Shown here: in pieces, positions 21,409 through 31,933 of the stretch
Numbering within the stretch: position 1 is the first letter of the stretch
Layout: every line of letters begins with the position of its first letter
Assembly (NCBI RefSeq): GCF_947172395.1
Contig: NC_069092.1
Coordinates: 11,019,418 to 11,083,417 of the forward strand
Length of the DNA stretch: 64,000 nt
From: Bicyclus anynana
Lineage: Eukaryota > Arthropoda > Insecta > Lepidoptera > Nymphalidae
Direction: 5' to 3'
Translations under genes and position numbers: made by a program
Notes under the pieces: model-generated
Told to the model about the DNA's origin: nothing
Seen by the model: the letters and a program-made list of their open reading frames with translations, nothing else
Databases searched by the model: none

Positions 21409-21580
21409 TGTGTATTACGAATCAAATTTATAGTAGAGTGTAGTGTAAGGACACAAAATATATTTATTGATATTAAAAGTTTTCGATGTGTGATTTTACC
21501 TGGTCCCCCTCAAAAAATTAAAAACAATTTTGTTAGTTAATTAGGTTACGATACAAGTCTTTTTGTAATTAGTCTGAGAC
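21409..21580 (+). repeat. Dispersed repeat shared with 56115-56300
   Basis: AGTGTAGTGTAAGGACACA, TTTTCGATGTGTGA, CCCCCTCAAAA and GATACAAGTC occur in the same order and spacing at both sites. The class is unknown. Confidence 0.6.
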
Positions 21581-21920
21581 TTAGACAAACGAGGATCTAG
21601 TCCCTTGAATAGCTACTATGGTACAAACTCTATAATTAGATTCATTACTTGTCTACGATAAGTAGATGGGCTAACAAATATTGAAATGAGGTATATATGG
21701 CTCTCCTTTAATAAGTAGCCTAACAGTAGATAGTAGATACAAGTCCTTTTGTAATAAGTCTGAGACTTGGACAAATAAGGATATAGTCCCTTGAATAGCC
21801 ACTACGGTCTAAACTCCATAATTGGCCACGATATCTATGATAGGTAGCATGGGCTGATAAATATTGAGCCTTCTTAAAATGAGGTAAATCTGGCTATTGC
21901 AAGCTCTCATTCTATAATGA
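21550..21920 (+). repeat. Tandem duplication, two units of about 185 bp (family G)
   Basis: GATACAAGTC...AGTCTGAGACTT...TAGTCCCTTGAATAGC recurs at about 21550 and 21737, followed in both by matching downstream sequence. The family occurs elsewhere in the window (16115-16300, 17010-17115). Confidence 0.7.
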
Positions 21921-22226
21921 TTCGATGACCGCGCGATATATTTTGTAACTGATGCATATATTTTTGATACCGACAGCATATCAAGCGAAAATTGGCACAA
22001 AACATGGATTAAGAATAGGTCAAGCTCCTGCAATAGTTAATTAAAGGAAATTTTCGAAACCTAACCAGCTATACTTACAGTCTACATAGTTTCTATTCCC
22101 GTGGGAATGTCCCCAGCAATAATAAATCTTCAAATGTTCAAGGGGGTAAAATCAATTTTCTAAGTAAAATAAGATTTTGTAGCCATGTATGCGATATATT
22201 TTGACGCCCAAGTAAATATGAACCCG

Positions 22227-22496
22227 TGTGAACATTAAAGTTCACGTAGAATTATCGAAAATAGTTTTGAATGAAACATACGAAAAAACAAACTGTAATA
22301 GAGTGAATCGGAACACTGACATTGTCAACTGTCATTGTCATCTTGTCATCATAGACAAAGAGAACCATCGCTCTCTCTTGCCCGACGGTTGCGCTGTGCA
22401 CAGCGTTAAAAAGTATTATTAACCATTTAGTGTGATATAAATAAAATAATAAAAGAAATAAAAGGATTTTATTATAACGAAACCAATCACAATACA
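22227..22496 (+). mobile_element. Gypsy-type LTR (solo or remnant)
   Basis: The stretch from TGTGAACATTAAAG to ...AATACA directly precedes a tRNA-Ser-type primer binding site, so it should be the 5' LTR of an LTR retrotransposon. The interior of the element is lost: within 100 bp of the binding site the sequence passes into an RTE fragment. The start is set by a TG and is approximate. No second LTR was found in the window. Confidence 0.5.
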
Positions 22497-22514
22497 TGGC
22501 GCAGTCGGTAGGAT
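22497..22514 (+). promoter_or_regulatory. Primer binding site, tRNA-Ser type
   Basis: TGGCGCAGTCGGTAGGAT is complementary, with one wobble, to the 3' end of insect tRNA-Ser plus CCA (…CCTGCCGACTGCGCCA). The 17.6/297 group of Gypsy elements uses this primer. Confidence 0.6.
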
Positions 22515-22585
22515 AGGTAGCTAGAGAACGTGTAATTTTGACGTGAATACGTTTTTACCCACACACTAGGTGAACTATTTTGAAT

Positions 22586-22668
22586 AGTGCTCGAGACCGT
22601 TGTGTTTGGAAGTCCATGTAAGAGTCCTATGTGGACGTCCATCGGCTGATATCGATGATAATGATGAC
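22586..22668 (+). mobile_element. RTE-type LINE 3' fragment
   Basis: CTCGAGACCGTTGTGTTTGG and GACGTCCATCGGCTGATA with a GATGATAATGATGA tail. Confidence 0.75.
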
Positions 22669-22673
22669 GTCTT

Positions 22674-22812
22674 TATAGTGTCACGAACTATTCCGACCCG
22701 GTGGCTTAAACGGGGACTAACGCGGCAATCTGTTGGTCGCTATTTTGCAAAATATCATACTAAAAGTGCGCCAATAGCGACTCAACGGGCCAGATAAGTT
22801 CGTGGCACTATA
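22674..22812. mobile_element. 139-bp MITE with TATAGTGCCACGAACT ends
   Basis: The left end TATAGTGTCACGAACT is mirrored by the right end AGTTCGTGGCACTATA, with further inverted similarity inwards (GACCCGG and GGGCC). It lies directly behind the RTE tail. Confidence 0.75.
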
Positions 22813-23549
22813 AAAAACTAATATAATCCAATCGGGAAAGAGGTATGGTGTTACAGCTACAAAACTATCATGTCCATCCAAAATTTAATCACCGTTAGAT
22901 AGCTGAAAGATCAAATAATTCACTACACTTTGTTAGGACTAGAAGTCACGAGCGGTCGAGGAAGAAACGCACAGGCTCCATAAATAAATCCTTGCGATTT
23001 CGGTTCGGATCACTAGTACAACTATAAGGTACCTACTGAGTAAATACCTGCTCCCGTAATAAAGAACAATTGCCCGTCTATAATATCCGACAGGAAGTAA
23101 TTTAACGCTCATGGCTCAGCAAAGACTGCTCTTTTGTTCAGAGAACAGGATTTCCGGTCTCGAGATTACAGGAAAAGTGGCCGGGCACAGCTGGATACTG
23201 TGAGATTGAACTGGTACTGTTTTTTGTTTGTTTTTAATAATTTCAACTGTTTGATTGTAACAATTGTGTTTGTTTATTTTGACTGATTGTGTAAGTGACG
23301 GGCTCGGCTCGGGCGGGCGAGTGGGCTCCTTAATGGGATCTCAGCGTCATCGGGGGTTATGCCCGGTTGTGTATGTCTTGTAAAATAATACTAGTATTAC
23401 CTACTGGCGTCCGTGGCGTGGCGTGGCGTGGCGTCGTACAAAAGAGGAACAATTCGTCATAGGTAGATGATTTTTATGTAACCGTTTACGCCGCGCACGG
23501 TAAGAAAAGCTCTCAGAAAAAAAATAATAGTCCCATTTGTCTTTGAGGG
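22813..23549. other. Unassigned region
   Basis: It contains a TGGCG tandem run (about 23408-23434) and a GC-rich segment 23295-23370 unlike the AT-rich surroundings, probably old retroelement sequence. No gene is supported. Confidence 0.4.
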
Positions 23550-23645
23550 TCTCGAGCCGCCAGCATCCAGTGGCTCCCTGCAACCCGCTTTATGTCCTCG
23601 GTGCACCAGCTAGTGAGGGGTCGACCAACACTGAGCTTTCTGTTT
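23550..23645 (-). mobile_element. RTE-type LINE 3' fragment
   Basis: CTCGAGCCGCCAGCATCCAG, GCAACCCGCTTTATGTCCTC and GGGGTCGACCAACACTGAGC match the minus-strand RTE end. Confidence 0.75.
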
Positions 23646-23825
23646 GATTATAAACTGTTATTCAAAATATATTTCCTATATGATCTAAGCTTATTAATCG
23701 AATTTGGTTATTATAATTATTATTAGGTGTGTGAAATGACTATCGATTTATACCCTCATTTTCAATTTGTTTATTGGTAAACAGATTACATCGAGTAGGG
23801 CTGTAGTATAGATAATACTACAGTA

Positions 23826-24118
23826 GGACGGATAGGCGCAGTGGGTAGTGACCCTACTTTCTGCATCCACGGCCGTGGGTTCGATTCCCATAACTGGAAA
23901 ATATTCGTGTGATGAACATGGGTTTTTTCCAGTGTCTGTGTGTATTATATAAGTAGTATACATTATATAAGTATTTATATGTAGTATATAAATGTATATG
24001 AATACTATAATATCAACTATCTTAGTACCCATAACACAAGCTGCTCTGTATGCTTACTTTGGGGCTAGATAGTGATGTGTATTGTTTAAGTATATTTATT
24101 TATTATTATATTATATTA
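23826..24118 (+). mobile_element. tRNA-derived SINE, family C
   Basis: The head GGCGCAGTGGGTAGTGACC and GTGGGTTCGATTCCCATAAC (boxes A and B) is followed by GTACCCATAACACAAGC and TTTGGGGCTAGATAG, then a TTTATTTATTATTATA tail. It is the only copy in the window and differs from families A and B. Confidence 0.75.
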
Positions 24119-25480
24119 TATAAAAATAAGAATCAATAAAGCATAAATAAAAACTTTCTAAAATATAGCACTAATTGTTCACAAAATGTGGTGTTCCTAA
24201 AACTCTATTTAATAACTTTGCTGAATATTGTGTGACACTTATTTTAGTTATTATGGGTCCCCATTTATCCCTAATAGTGCAAAATCCATTATTAGGAACC
24301 CTTTGTGAAGTTGCCAGCTTTATTCACTTATGGTAAACCACAAATCCGCTTACATGGGATATCAGGAAACCGCAAGCGAACAGCTTTGTTTTAGTTGTAC
24401 TATTAAATTTTCAAACAGTTATTTTTTTTTTATTAATTTCAATCTACTTTTCATATTTGCTTTGTTATTACAAATTCTGACTTTTTATTAATTGATGAAA
24501 TCAAGATATAAACCACTTTATAGAAGTAATTGAATTTTTACTTGAAGAAGTATATTCAAAAATATTAATTACAACATAAAAAATTATAGATGATCGAATT
24601 TCTTTAATTACTTTTAATTTACTTTTATATATCATTTATTTTTAAAAATTACGTCATTAAATAATACTCTCAAACATTATATTTTTACTTCATAGTGCTT
24701 GATAGCTTCGTTATAAAGTTTAACTAAAACTAAAAAGTTTAAGGAATATTTTCTTATAAATATAAATATTTATACATAATTCCAAATAAATTCAAATTGC
24801 ATTGCATATTGGTCTCCAGCGAACAATCAATGACTTCAGATGCTCGCATTTTTTCCGGATAACAATCCTAGTATTAAATAAATATTCAAAATACAATAAA
24901 TTATAATTTATTATTGGATACAGACACTAATTGTGTGGAGAATTGGATTGGGCGTTAATTAACCAAACTCAATAAATTGAGGCTCTACAATCTGTATGCC
25001 TTTAATAAAGTTCTCCAATCTCGACCGTTTAAAATTTGTATTGGCATTGTTCCCGCATATTTTAATTACGACTACAATGCCACGACTACACTTTGCGCAA
25101 AGCCTCAGTGATTGCTTACAGCGTCTGCCAAAATGTTAACAATTTCACGCTTTTGGCATGAATAAATAGCGTGGAAGTTGTTAATGATGCACGAAAAACT
25201 CATTTTTCCCAAGCGTCGAAAAAAAATTAAACAGCGTCTGGGATGTTAGCCCTCTGGATAAGTGCCAGCGTCCACAGGACGCTAGCTCGCGTTTGGATCA
25301 TAAATTAAAAAGCGCTATACGTCATACTCGAGCTATCCATACCAAATCGTAGATATGGCTCTATTTCATTATTAAATTAACGGCTTAGCGATTTAACTGG
25401 GCTCGAGTAGCTTGAAATAATTCGTTTATGAAAAGAAAGACTTACACACAAACAATACACACACTTAGATTTAAAAAAAA
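24119..25480. other. AT-rich, no supported gene
   Basis: Strongly AT-rich at 24420-24900, with slightly higher GC at 25060-25320. No exon, RNA gene or terminal-repeat element could be supported. Confidence 0.4.
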
Positions 25481-25562
25481 ATCATCATCATTATCAACCC
25501 ATTTTCGGCTCACTGCTGAGCTCGAGTCTCCTCTCATAATAAGAGGGGTTAGGCCAATAGCT
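25481..25562 (-). mobile_element. SINE family B, 3' part
   Basis: ATCATCATCATTATCAACCC and GGCTCACTGCTGAGCTCGAG, then GGGGTTAGGCCAATAG; truncated after that. Confidence 0.75.
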
Positions 25563-25694
25563 ACAGTGTACACTGTAGCTTTATTAAGCGAAGAAGCAGA
25601 AGACATTGACAAACTTGTCTGAAAAAAATAATGATATAAATATGACACAAATTCATACGTATATAATCAAACCAATAAACAAACAATCGCCAAA

Positions 25695-25905
25695 TCATCA
25701 TCATATCAGTCGATGGACATCCACTGCAGGACATTTTTGTAGGGACTTCCAAACATCACGATACTGAGCCGTCTGCATCCAGCGTATTCCTGCGACTCGC
25801 TTGATGTCGTCAGTCCAGCTGGTCGACCAACACTGCGCTTTCTAGCACGGGGTGGCTCTTCGAAATAGGTGTCCCGCCCATTGCCACTTCAGCTTCCCAA
25901 AATGG
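25695..25905 (-). mobile_element. RTE-type LINE 3' fragment
   Basis: ATCATCATATCAGTCGATGG, TCGACCAACACTGCGCTTTC and CCATTGCCACTTCAGCTTCC match the minus-strand RTE C-terminus. Confidence 0.8.
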
Positions 25906-26742
25906 GGAAAAGTATATTCAATTACTTTTCTCAATTTACTTACATATTTTGATATATGAACGTAAGTTAACGAAAAATTCTACTTCCTAGACTGCTTTGT
26001 ACGGCTTTGGGGTCAGGCAGTCAGGTGTCCTGAGTGTCCTTGATCCTACAGTCAATCCAAACCATATTGTACAATACATACTTATTGATATTATTCCAAT
26101 ACTGCTAAACATAATTTATACAGTATTTATACGTGATTAATTTTTTACAATGATATTTGAAACTACATCTTCAAACTGGTTTATCTTAAAATAGATGGTA
26201 CCCAAATAATAAATACACATTATATTACAAGTGACCAGCTTATGGAAAGTTTTTGTTAGATTAGGTATAAAAAAAATACTTAAACGCTGTGCCAAAGCAT
26301 GTTTGATTATGCATGACTTCGTTGTTATTGTTAATAGTGCAGGAAATATAATGTTTCCGAGTACTATAAAGTGATTCGAACATCGGCGTGACTGGCATGT
26401 TAGTTGTCTGGATCCGAGCCAGGATGTACAGAATGCAGTTTTATCCTGTGCTCGGAACATAAATTTTAGAAAGCCGATCTAAGACGGCTGTTTGTCGTAT
26501 TAGAGTACCACAAAATCCATGCTAAATTGAACATTTTCGTATGGGAAAAAGAAATTCAGAATTCACTACTACTTATATAAATTGGTAATTTAAATAAAAA
26601 TAACATAATCAACTCTGATTATCTTCACAGCTAATAAAAATACATTATGGGCCATTAAATTGTAAATTATTGACTGTTAAGCATCTTCTAAATAAAACCT
26701 GTTTTTCCAACCATTTTAGAATTTTGTAATTAATTATGTAAT
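25906..26742. other. AT-rich, no supported gene
   Basis: No feature recognised. Confidence 0.4.
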
Positions 26743-27113
26743 TTTAATATATTATTGTTAATATTCGTAAATAACCTAAGTTACTCAAGCAAAATTTATC
26801 TAATAAAGTAATATATTTTCTTTTCTTATATATTATTGTTAATATTCGTAAATAACCTAAGTTACTCAAGCAAAATTTATCTAATAAAGTAATATATTTT
26901 CTTTTCTGATATATTATTGTTAATATTCGTAAATAACCTAAGTTACTCAAGCAAAATTTATCTAATAAAGTAATATATTTTCTTTTCTGATATATTATTG
27001 TTAATATTCGTAAATAACCTAAGTTACTCAAGCAAAATTTATCTAATAAAGTAATATATTTTCTTTTCTGATATATTATTGTTAATATTCGTAAATAACC
27101 TAAGTTACTCAAG
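26743..27113 (+). repeat. 81-bp tandem repeat, about 4.5 copies
   Basis: The unit contains GTTAATATTCGTAAATAACC and TAATAAAGTAATATATTTTC. Unit anchors fall at 26761, 26842, 26923, 27004 and 27085, exactly 81 bp apart, and the copies are nearly identical, so the array is young. It stops abruptly at a hairpin element. Confidence 0.95.
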
Positions 27114-27192
27114 GCGATCATTCAGCCGTTGAGTGTCGAATTTATCCTCTATTTGTTTGACAATTTGACACTCAGCGGGTGAATGATCGCCT
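27112..27192. mobile_element. 81-bp fold-back element (hairpin MITE)
   Basis: The arms 27112-27137 and 27167-27192 begin and end with AGGCGATCATTCA / TGAATGATCGCCT and match at 24 of 26 positions around a 29-bp loop. It ends the tandem array in mid-unit. Confidence 0.75.
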
Positions 27193-27235
27193 GGGGGTGC
27201 CCCTACATCGTCTATGAATTCCACTGTTAGACATT

Positions 27236-27385
27236 TTTATTTTATTTATTTATACTTTATTTGTACACCACAACATAATAAAGACAAATAACAAAAAAGA
27301 AAAAAGTATAGCACAGAAGTAGGATACAAAAGGCGGCCTTATCGCTACATAGCGATTTCTTCCAGGCTACCTTGGGTTAAGGAAA
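27236..27385 (-). mobile_element. LINE 3' end fragment, family D
   Basis: In reverse it carries CTGGAAGAAATCGCTA, AGCGATAAGGCCGCCTTTTG and the ACAAATAAAGTATAAATA tail. It matches 31405-31570 on the other strand. This is a recurrent 3' UTR of insect Jockey/CR1-group LINEs. Confidence 0.7.
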
Positions 27386-27864
27386 ATGCAAAACACGAGA
27401 GTGCAGGCTGTATAAATAAAATAAAAACATTCAAATAATTACAAACTAATACATAAACCAGATTACATAGATAAATATAATAATAAACTAATATATACTA
27501 TAGTATGCCATGACGGTAAATATATACATACTTTAAAAGTTATTAAAAAAGATAATGATAATGATAATTTTTGTTTATTTTAAATTCTCAGTGGTATAAC
27601 AATTAAGAATACTGCCGCAAAAATCCACGCTAATTAAACTTATATACCGAAACTGCTTCAGGAAATTCCGTTTAATCTGTGTTGGCACACGCCTCCGTGT
27701 ATTAAATTAAACGCATCGGAGCTGCAACGTCGTGTTTGGCTGAATATATTGCAAGTTTTCTTTATTGAAATTTATAGTTGCAATCGATATTACTTGGTTC
27801 TTCCTTCCTGTTTCGCACTGGAAATATATGGCATGCCACTTACAACTTCTATTTTCTCTTAGGA

Positions 27865-28064
27865 CTAGCTGACGCCGCGCGGTTTCACCCGCGTGTTTCC
27901 CGTTCCCGTAAGAATACGGGGATAATGTATAGCCTATAGCCTTCCTCGATAAATGGGCTATCTAACACTGAAAGAATTTTTCAAATCGGCCCAGTAGTGC
28001 CTGAGATTAGCGCGTTCAATCAAACAAACAAACAAACTCTTCAGCTTTATAATATTAGTATAGA
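27865..28064 (-). mobile_element. Complete 200-bp Helitron (reverse)
   Basis: On the minus strand it starts TCTATACTAATATTATAAAG and ends GCGGCGTCAGCTAG. It is flanked by A and T, as Helitrons are. Near-complete relatives lie at 31934, 43207 and 45683. Confidence 0.85.
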
Positions 28065-28249
28065 TTACACATTTAATATTTTTAACTCTGATCTCTGAGA
28101 GATCTTCGAGTCGTAGTTAAATAAGCACCGTCTGTTTAAGCGCGTTTTGCCATAATTCAAAATTTAAAATCATTTATTATGAGAATATGGTAATTTGCGG
28201 ATAATATTAAATTACATTTTGGTGAGATATTAACATATACAATCTGCTT

Positions 28250-28580
28250 AATAGGCGTACTAATCTGCCTATTAATAATAATAATAATAAAGCCTTTTAT
28301 TTTCTCTTCTTCACAATATTTTACAATTCACTTAACTTAAAGTAGGTATTCATTGTTATTATTAATCAGTCACAATTTTTAATACAACACATTACATAAT
28401 TATTCCGTTAGATAGTCATAATCCATGCATTGTCATAATCATAAAGAATATTTAATTAATTAATTACAATTTTACAATATATAATTTATTCAATACATTT
28501 AGTCATTTAACATACTTAATCATAATCACACATAGTCATTTAAGTCACAAAATATATTTAGTACAATTATGAGTAAATTA
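28250..28580. other. Unassigned, with AATAAT run
   Basis: There is a (TAA)n-like run at 28266-28290 and repeated CATAATCA/TTAATCATAATC motifs to 28530. Low complexity; no gene. Confidence 0.4.
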
Positions 28581-28682
28581 TCATATTGTCTTTTTGTTTT
28601 TTTAACAATTTATTTTTTATTATTAGATTATGTCATTATTGTATTTTTTTTTTCTTATTCTTAAATTTCCAGAATTATGTTA

Positions 28683-28890
28683 GGTTGAAGATGAGAACCC
28701 TCTCGGGTGTAGGCCTCCTCCAAAACAGACCATTTTTTTCTATCTTTTGCAGACTCTTGCCAGTCTTTACCAGCGATGGCTGCTATATCATCAGCCCATC
28801 TAGACACCGGTCTGCCGCTTCTCCTCTTGCCCTGCGGCCCTTTCCATGTAGTAACCTTATGAGTCCATCTGTTATATGCTATTAAAAAAC
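28683..28890 (-). mobile_element. RTE-like LINE C-terminus, second family
   Basis: The minus strand encodes NRWTHKVTTWKGPQGKRRSG, then RPVSRWADDIAAIAG and KKWSVLEEAYTREG. The layout is that of the common RTE tail (WAGHIVRR...KRSVGRPPTRW...EAYVQQW) but the sequence is clearly different, so this is another lineage. Confidence 0.7.
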
Positions 28891-29039
28891 ACAATATCAT
28901 GCCTTCAAGGAATCCTCAATTGTGTCATACCTTATCCTTATCTTCATATATCCATCAGGCACGATTACAGTCTAGACTAGAGCTTCCTTTGTAGCACAAA
29001 AAGTAATCCTTCTTTGAGAGAAGAATATCTTGCATGCAT

Positions 29040-29185
29040 TGTGCGGATACCGGGTCCATCGTATGGTGAAGAGAAAAACTCCGAGCTGAGCACCGGACTT
29101 GTGACTGATGGGTGTAGGGTTAAGGACGTCCTTGACATTTAACTAACACTACCGTTCTCCGCTCTATGTTGTTCTCCATGCCAAG
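29040..29185. repeat. Dispersed repeat family F, copy 2
   Basis: Shares CCGGGTCCATCG, GACTTGTGACT and GGGTTAAGGA with 2470-2730, in the same order. Confidence 0.6.
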
Positions 29186-29222
29186 TCCCTTAATGATATG
29201 CTATTTATAGTTCGTTTTATGT

Positions 29223-29345
29223 AGGATGGTACGGGTGACAGTTCGTTTCACTTGAAAGTTTGCTGCGATTCACGATAATAGTACGTATTATGAACGTCAT
29301 ACAAGTGACTGGCACCGTACCCATGCTATTTGAAAACAACTAGTA
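29223..29345. mobile_element. Short MITE, copy 1 (GGTACGGTGACAGT ends)
   Basis: It runs from GGTACGGGTGACAGTTCG to GGCACCGTACCC. The interior GAAAGTTTGCTGCGATTCAC...GATAATAGTAC is the reverse complement of the element at 50122-50250. Confidence 0.75.
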
Positions 29346-30422
29346 ATAAAACCACAACCGACAGACAAAGATACATACTTTGGCATCGCTACAGACTTTC
29401 GATCATGTTACACTACAAAGAACAAAATTAATTTGCCAAGTCGTGAGCTTAAGTCGTGGGCTTAATAAAGTTACACCACGAAAATTGTTGTGATGTCTGG
29501 AAAGTTTTCGGTTTGGGAAATTTGATAACTTAATATATTATCTTGTTATTCATGTTATTAACTACATTCCGCGGGTAAAATGCTAAAAACTTTAAATAAA
29601 TGTAAAACATAATTCGTTTTTTTTATAGTATGTGTAGTGTTTGTGTATATATACACCGGTAGTGGGAGAAAGCGGGAACAGTCTGTCGCTGGCATCGAGA
29701 GGAGGCGGACGTGTGCTGCTGGCCATTATAGTGTAGTGGTGAGTCGGTGACTTACTGCTATTACAGTAAGGACAAAGGACCTTACACTATGTTTTGCCAA
29801 AATTAGGAATACAACTCAAAAGTTATACAATATCTATGCTTATTACAAACTATATTATTAGGAATTAGAATAATGAAAATATATGTTGCCATATAGGCTA
29901 ACCACTAATCCAAGGAGGCATCACAGTACTTATTATAAACGAGTAAAAACTCTGTTTGCCGCCGATAGGTTTGTTGCGATTGGTTGCTGCAGCAACTGCT
30001 TACAATCGTAACTATCAAAGCAAAGCTTGACTAGGTTCGCTAGTTACATATTAATAAATTTAAAACTGCAAGGATTACTGGACTAATCTCTAAAGTAATA
30101 GATAGTAAATTGCTCGTTTATGTGTAAAAAAGTACTTAAGAGAATAAATTAGCTTTAAAATATAAAAACTGTTGTGAGAAAGCAATAAAAGTATCAAATT
30201 ATAGTACCAGTCACCGTCTACCGCGAACGTGTCGTGATCTGTAGCGATCCTAAACTGGTTGGAGTTATATCGGTTGTCTGCCTAAAGTGACTTCTAAAAT
30301 TTATAGTGAATTTTAACCAAATTTATATAGGTATGAACGAACTCTTGATTATTTTAAAATCGTTTGGTAATTAATGTATTGGCGTGCATAAAAGACTAAC
30401 TGCTTACTTAAAGAAGATTTTT
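29345..30422. other. Unassigned region with one Helitron 3' end
   Basis: A Helitron-type 3' end (AAGCTTGACTAGGTTCGCTAG) lies at about 30022-30043. The segment 29640-29790 is less AT-rich, with no recognised feature. No gene is supported. Confidence 0.4.
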
Positions 30423-30750
30423 GACGGCCTCCGTGGCGCAGTGGTATGCGCGGTGGATTTACAAAACGAAGGTCCTGGGTTCGATCCCCGGCTGGGCAGA
30501 TTGAGATTTTCTTAATTTGTCCAGGTCTGGCTGGTGGGAGGCTTCGGCCGTGGCTAGTTACCACCCTACCGGCAAAGACGTACCGCCAAGCGATTTAGCG
30601 TTCCGGTACGATGCCGTGTAGAAACCGAAAGGGGTGTGGATTTTCATCCTCCTCCTAACAAGTTAGCCCGCTTCCATGTTAGACTGCATCATCACATACC
30701 ATCAGGTGAGATTGTAGTCAAGGGCTAACTAGTAAAGAATAAAAAAAAAG
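30423..30750 (+). mobile_element. SINE family A, copy 2 (near full length)
   Basis: The head is GACGGCCTCCGTGGCGCAG with box B GGTTCGATCCC. The body and A-rich tail are complete, about 328 bp. This is the best reference copy of the family in the window. Confidence 0.9.
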
Positions 30751-30767
30751 ATATAAAATAACTAACG

Positions 30768-30945
30768 GACACCCGCGACTTCTAGACCCCCTTAATCCGG
30801 CCCTCTGGCACAATCCATTATTTGCGGACGTCTACTAACTATAAACTACCTCTTTGTCAAATTTCATCTTTGTGCGTCAAGCGGTTTTCGATTTTTCGTT
30901 ATTTGTAACTTTTCGCGTTTATAATATTTAGATAGATAGATATAC
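30768..30945 (-). mobile_element. Helitron copy (reverse)
   Basis: In reverse it ends GAAGTCGCGGGTGTCCGTTAG. The interior CAAATTTCATCTTTGTGCGT and AGCGGTTTTCGAT is shared with 31655-31930, 47060, 51240 and 62040. Confidence 0.65.
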
Positions 30946-30959
30946 TACATCAATGTGAA

Positions 30960-31404
30960 AAATATTAGTGGTATTTCTAAATTTAATACGACATTTTGCA
31001 CTCAATAACTTCAGAAAGTCGATACTTGTTCCAGAAGTCCAGTTTCCGCGTGTTTTATGGAACTATTGTTTCAAAAGTGGTAAAAGCGATAAGTCCGGTA
31101 ACTGCCCAAGTTCTATTGCTGTTTTTCATGTCAATGCTCTGGTTCGAATGTCTTTTGTGCGGACTTTATACCTACTACACTTGCATGATTTGTGGACGTG
31201 GATGCCAATGATATTATTGCAGTAAAGACGATCTGTATATATTATTTCTTTTCAATATAAGGTATTTATTAGTATATTTTGATATGTATTTTATTCATTA
31301 TTGTAGGTATTTGTGTAATATTGTTTATGTATTAGGATGTAAATTATTTGTATGTATGTGTATTACTAATACTATGGTTATTTTTGTTTTATGCCACCTG
31401 CTGA
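30960..31404. other. Unassigned region upstream of LINE end
   Basis: It may be the coding or 3' UTR part of the LINE whose tail follows at 31405. Overlapping short frames (one cysteine-rich, ending CMICGRGCQ) are not convincing as genes. Confidence 0.3.
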
Positions 31405-31570
31405 TGTCCTTAAGTTTTCCTAAACCGAAGGTTGCCTGGAAGAAATCGCTACTTAGCGATAAGGCCGCCTTTTGTATGCTGATCTCTTCTTAATTTGTTT
31501 TTTATTTCACTTGTTTTTGTCTTTGTGGTGTGCAAATAAAGTATATTTATCTTATCTTTATCTTATATTG
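31405..31570 (+). mobile_element. LINE 3' end, family D
   Basis: CTGGAAGAAATCGCTACTTA, GCGATAAGGCCGCCTTTTG and GGTGTGCAAATAAAGTATA, followed by a (TTATCT)n tail. Confidence 0.75.
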
Positions 31571-31747
31571 TGTTGTGTGATTTTTCATTATCAGTTATTA
31601 GTCATTTATCAGTTTATTATTTTGTTATGTTATTATCATGAAAAATATCTCGTAACTATAGGACGTCCGTGACTTCGTCCACTCTTAGCCTTCTTTAATA
31701 CAGCCTTTTCGCAAAATCCGTACTTAGCGAAGGTTTACTAACTATAA

Positions 31748-31888
31748 ACCGCTTAATATACATAGATGACATTTGGGAGGGACCAAATGTCATCTATACT
31801 AATATTATAAAGCGAAAGAGTTTGTTTGTTTGTTTGTTTGTTTGATGCGAAGTCGCGGGCATCTGCTAGTCTATGTATATTAAGCGGT
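31748..31888. repeat. 29-bp perfect palindrome arms split by a Helitron
   Basis: The left arm 31748-31776 (starts ACCGCTTAATATACATAG) is the exact reverse complement of 31783-31792 joined to 31870-31888. The loop is GAGGGA. The right arm resembles the normal Helitron sequence, so the left arm is the inverted copy. Confidence 0.9.
31793..31869 (+). mobile_element. 77-bp mini-Helitron with (TTTG)n
   Basis: Starts TCTATACTAATATTATAAAG, contains five TTTG units and ends GTCGCGGGCATCTGCTAG. It is inserted exactly between A 31792 and T 31870, with no target duplication. Confidence 0.9.
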
Positions 31889-31933
31889 TTTCGATATTTT
31901 GTGATACGAGTAAGTGACCTTTTATAATATAAA

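Larger units (their letters stand above)
31655..31930 (-). mobile_element. Helitron copy containing a palindrome and a second Helitron
   Basis: The start GGACGTCCGTGACTTCGTCC and the end GGTTTTCGATATTTTGTGAT belong to the family at 30768 and 51240. In the middle, in place of the usual CTACCTCCCTGTCAAATTTC block, there is an inverted duplication of that block (31748-31888), into which a 77-bp Helitron has inserted. Confidence 0.7.

Noticed and set aside
26744..27121. 125-codon minus-strand frame with repeated protein units
   Set aside because: The 81-bp tandem repeat is a multiple of three, so one stop-free frame repeats automatically. No other sign of coding.
30423..30500. tRNA gene
   Set aside because: The tRNA-like head with boxes A and B is followed by the same 250-bp body in many copies, so it is a SINE promoter and not a functional tRNA.
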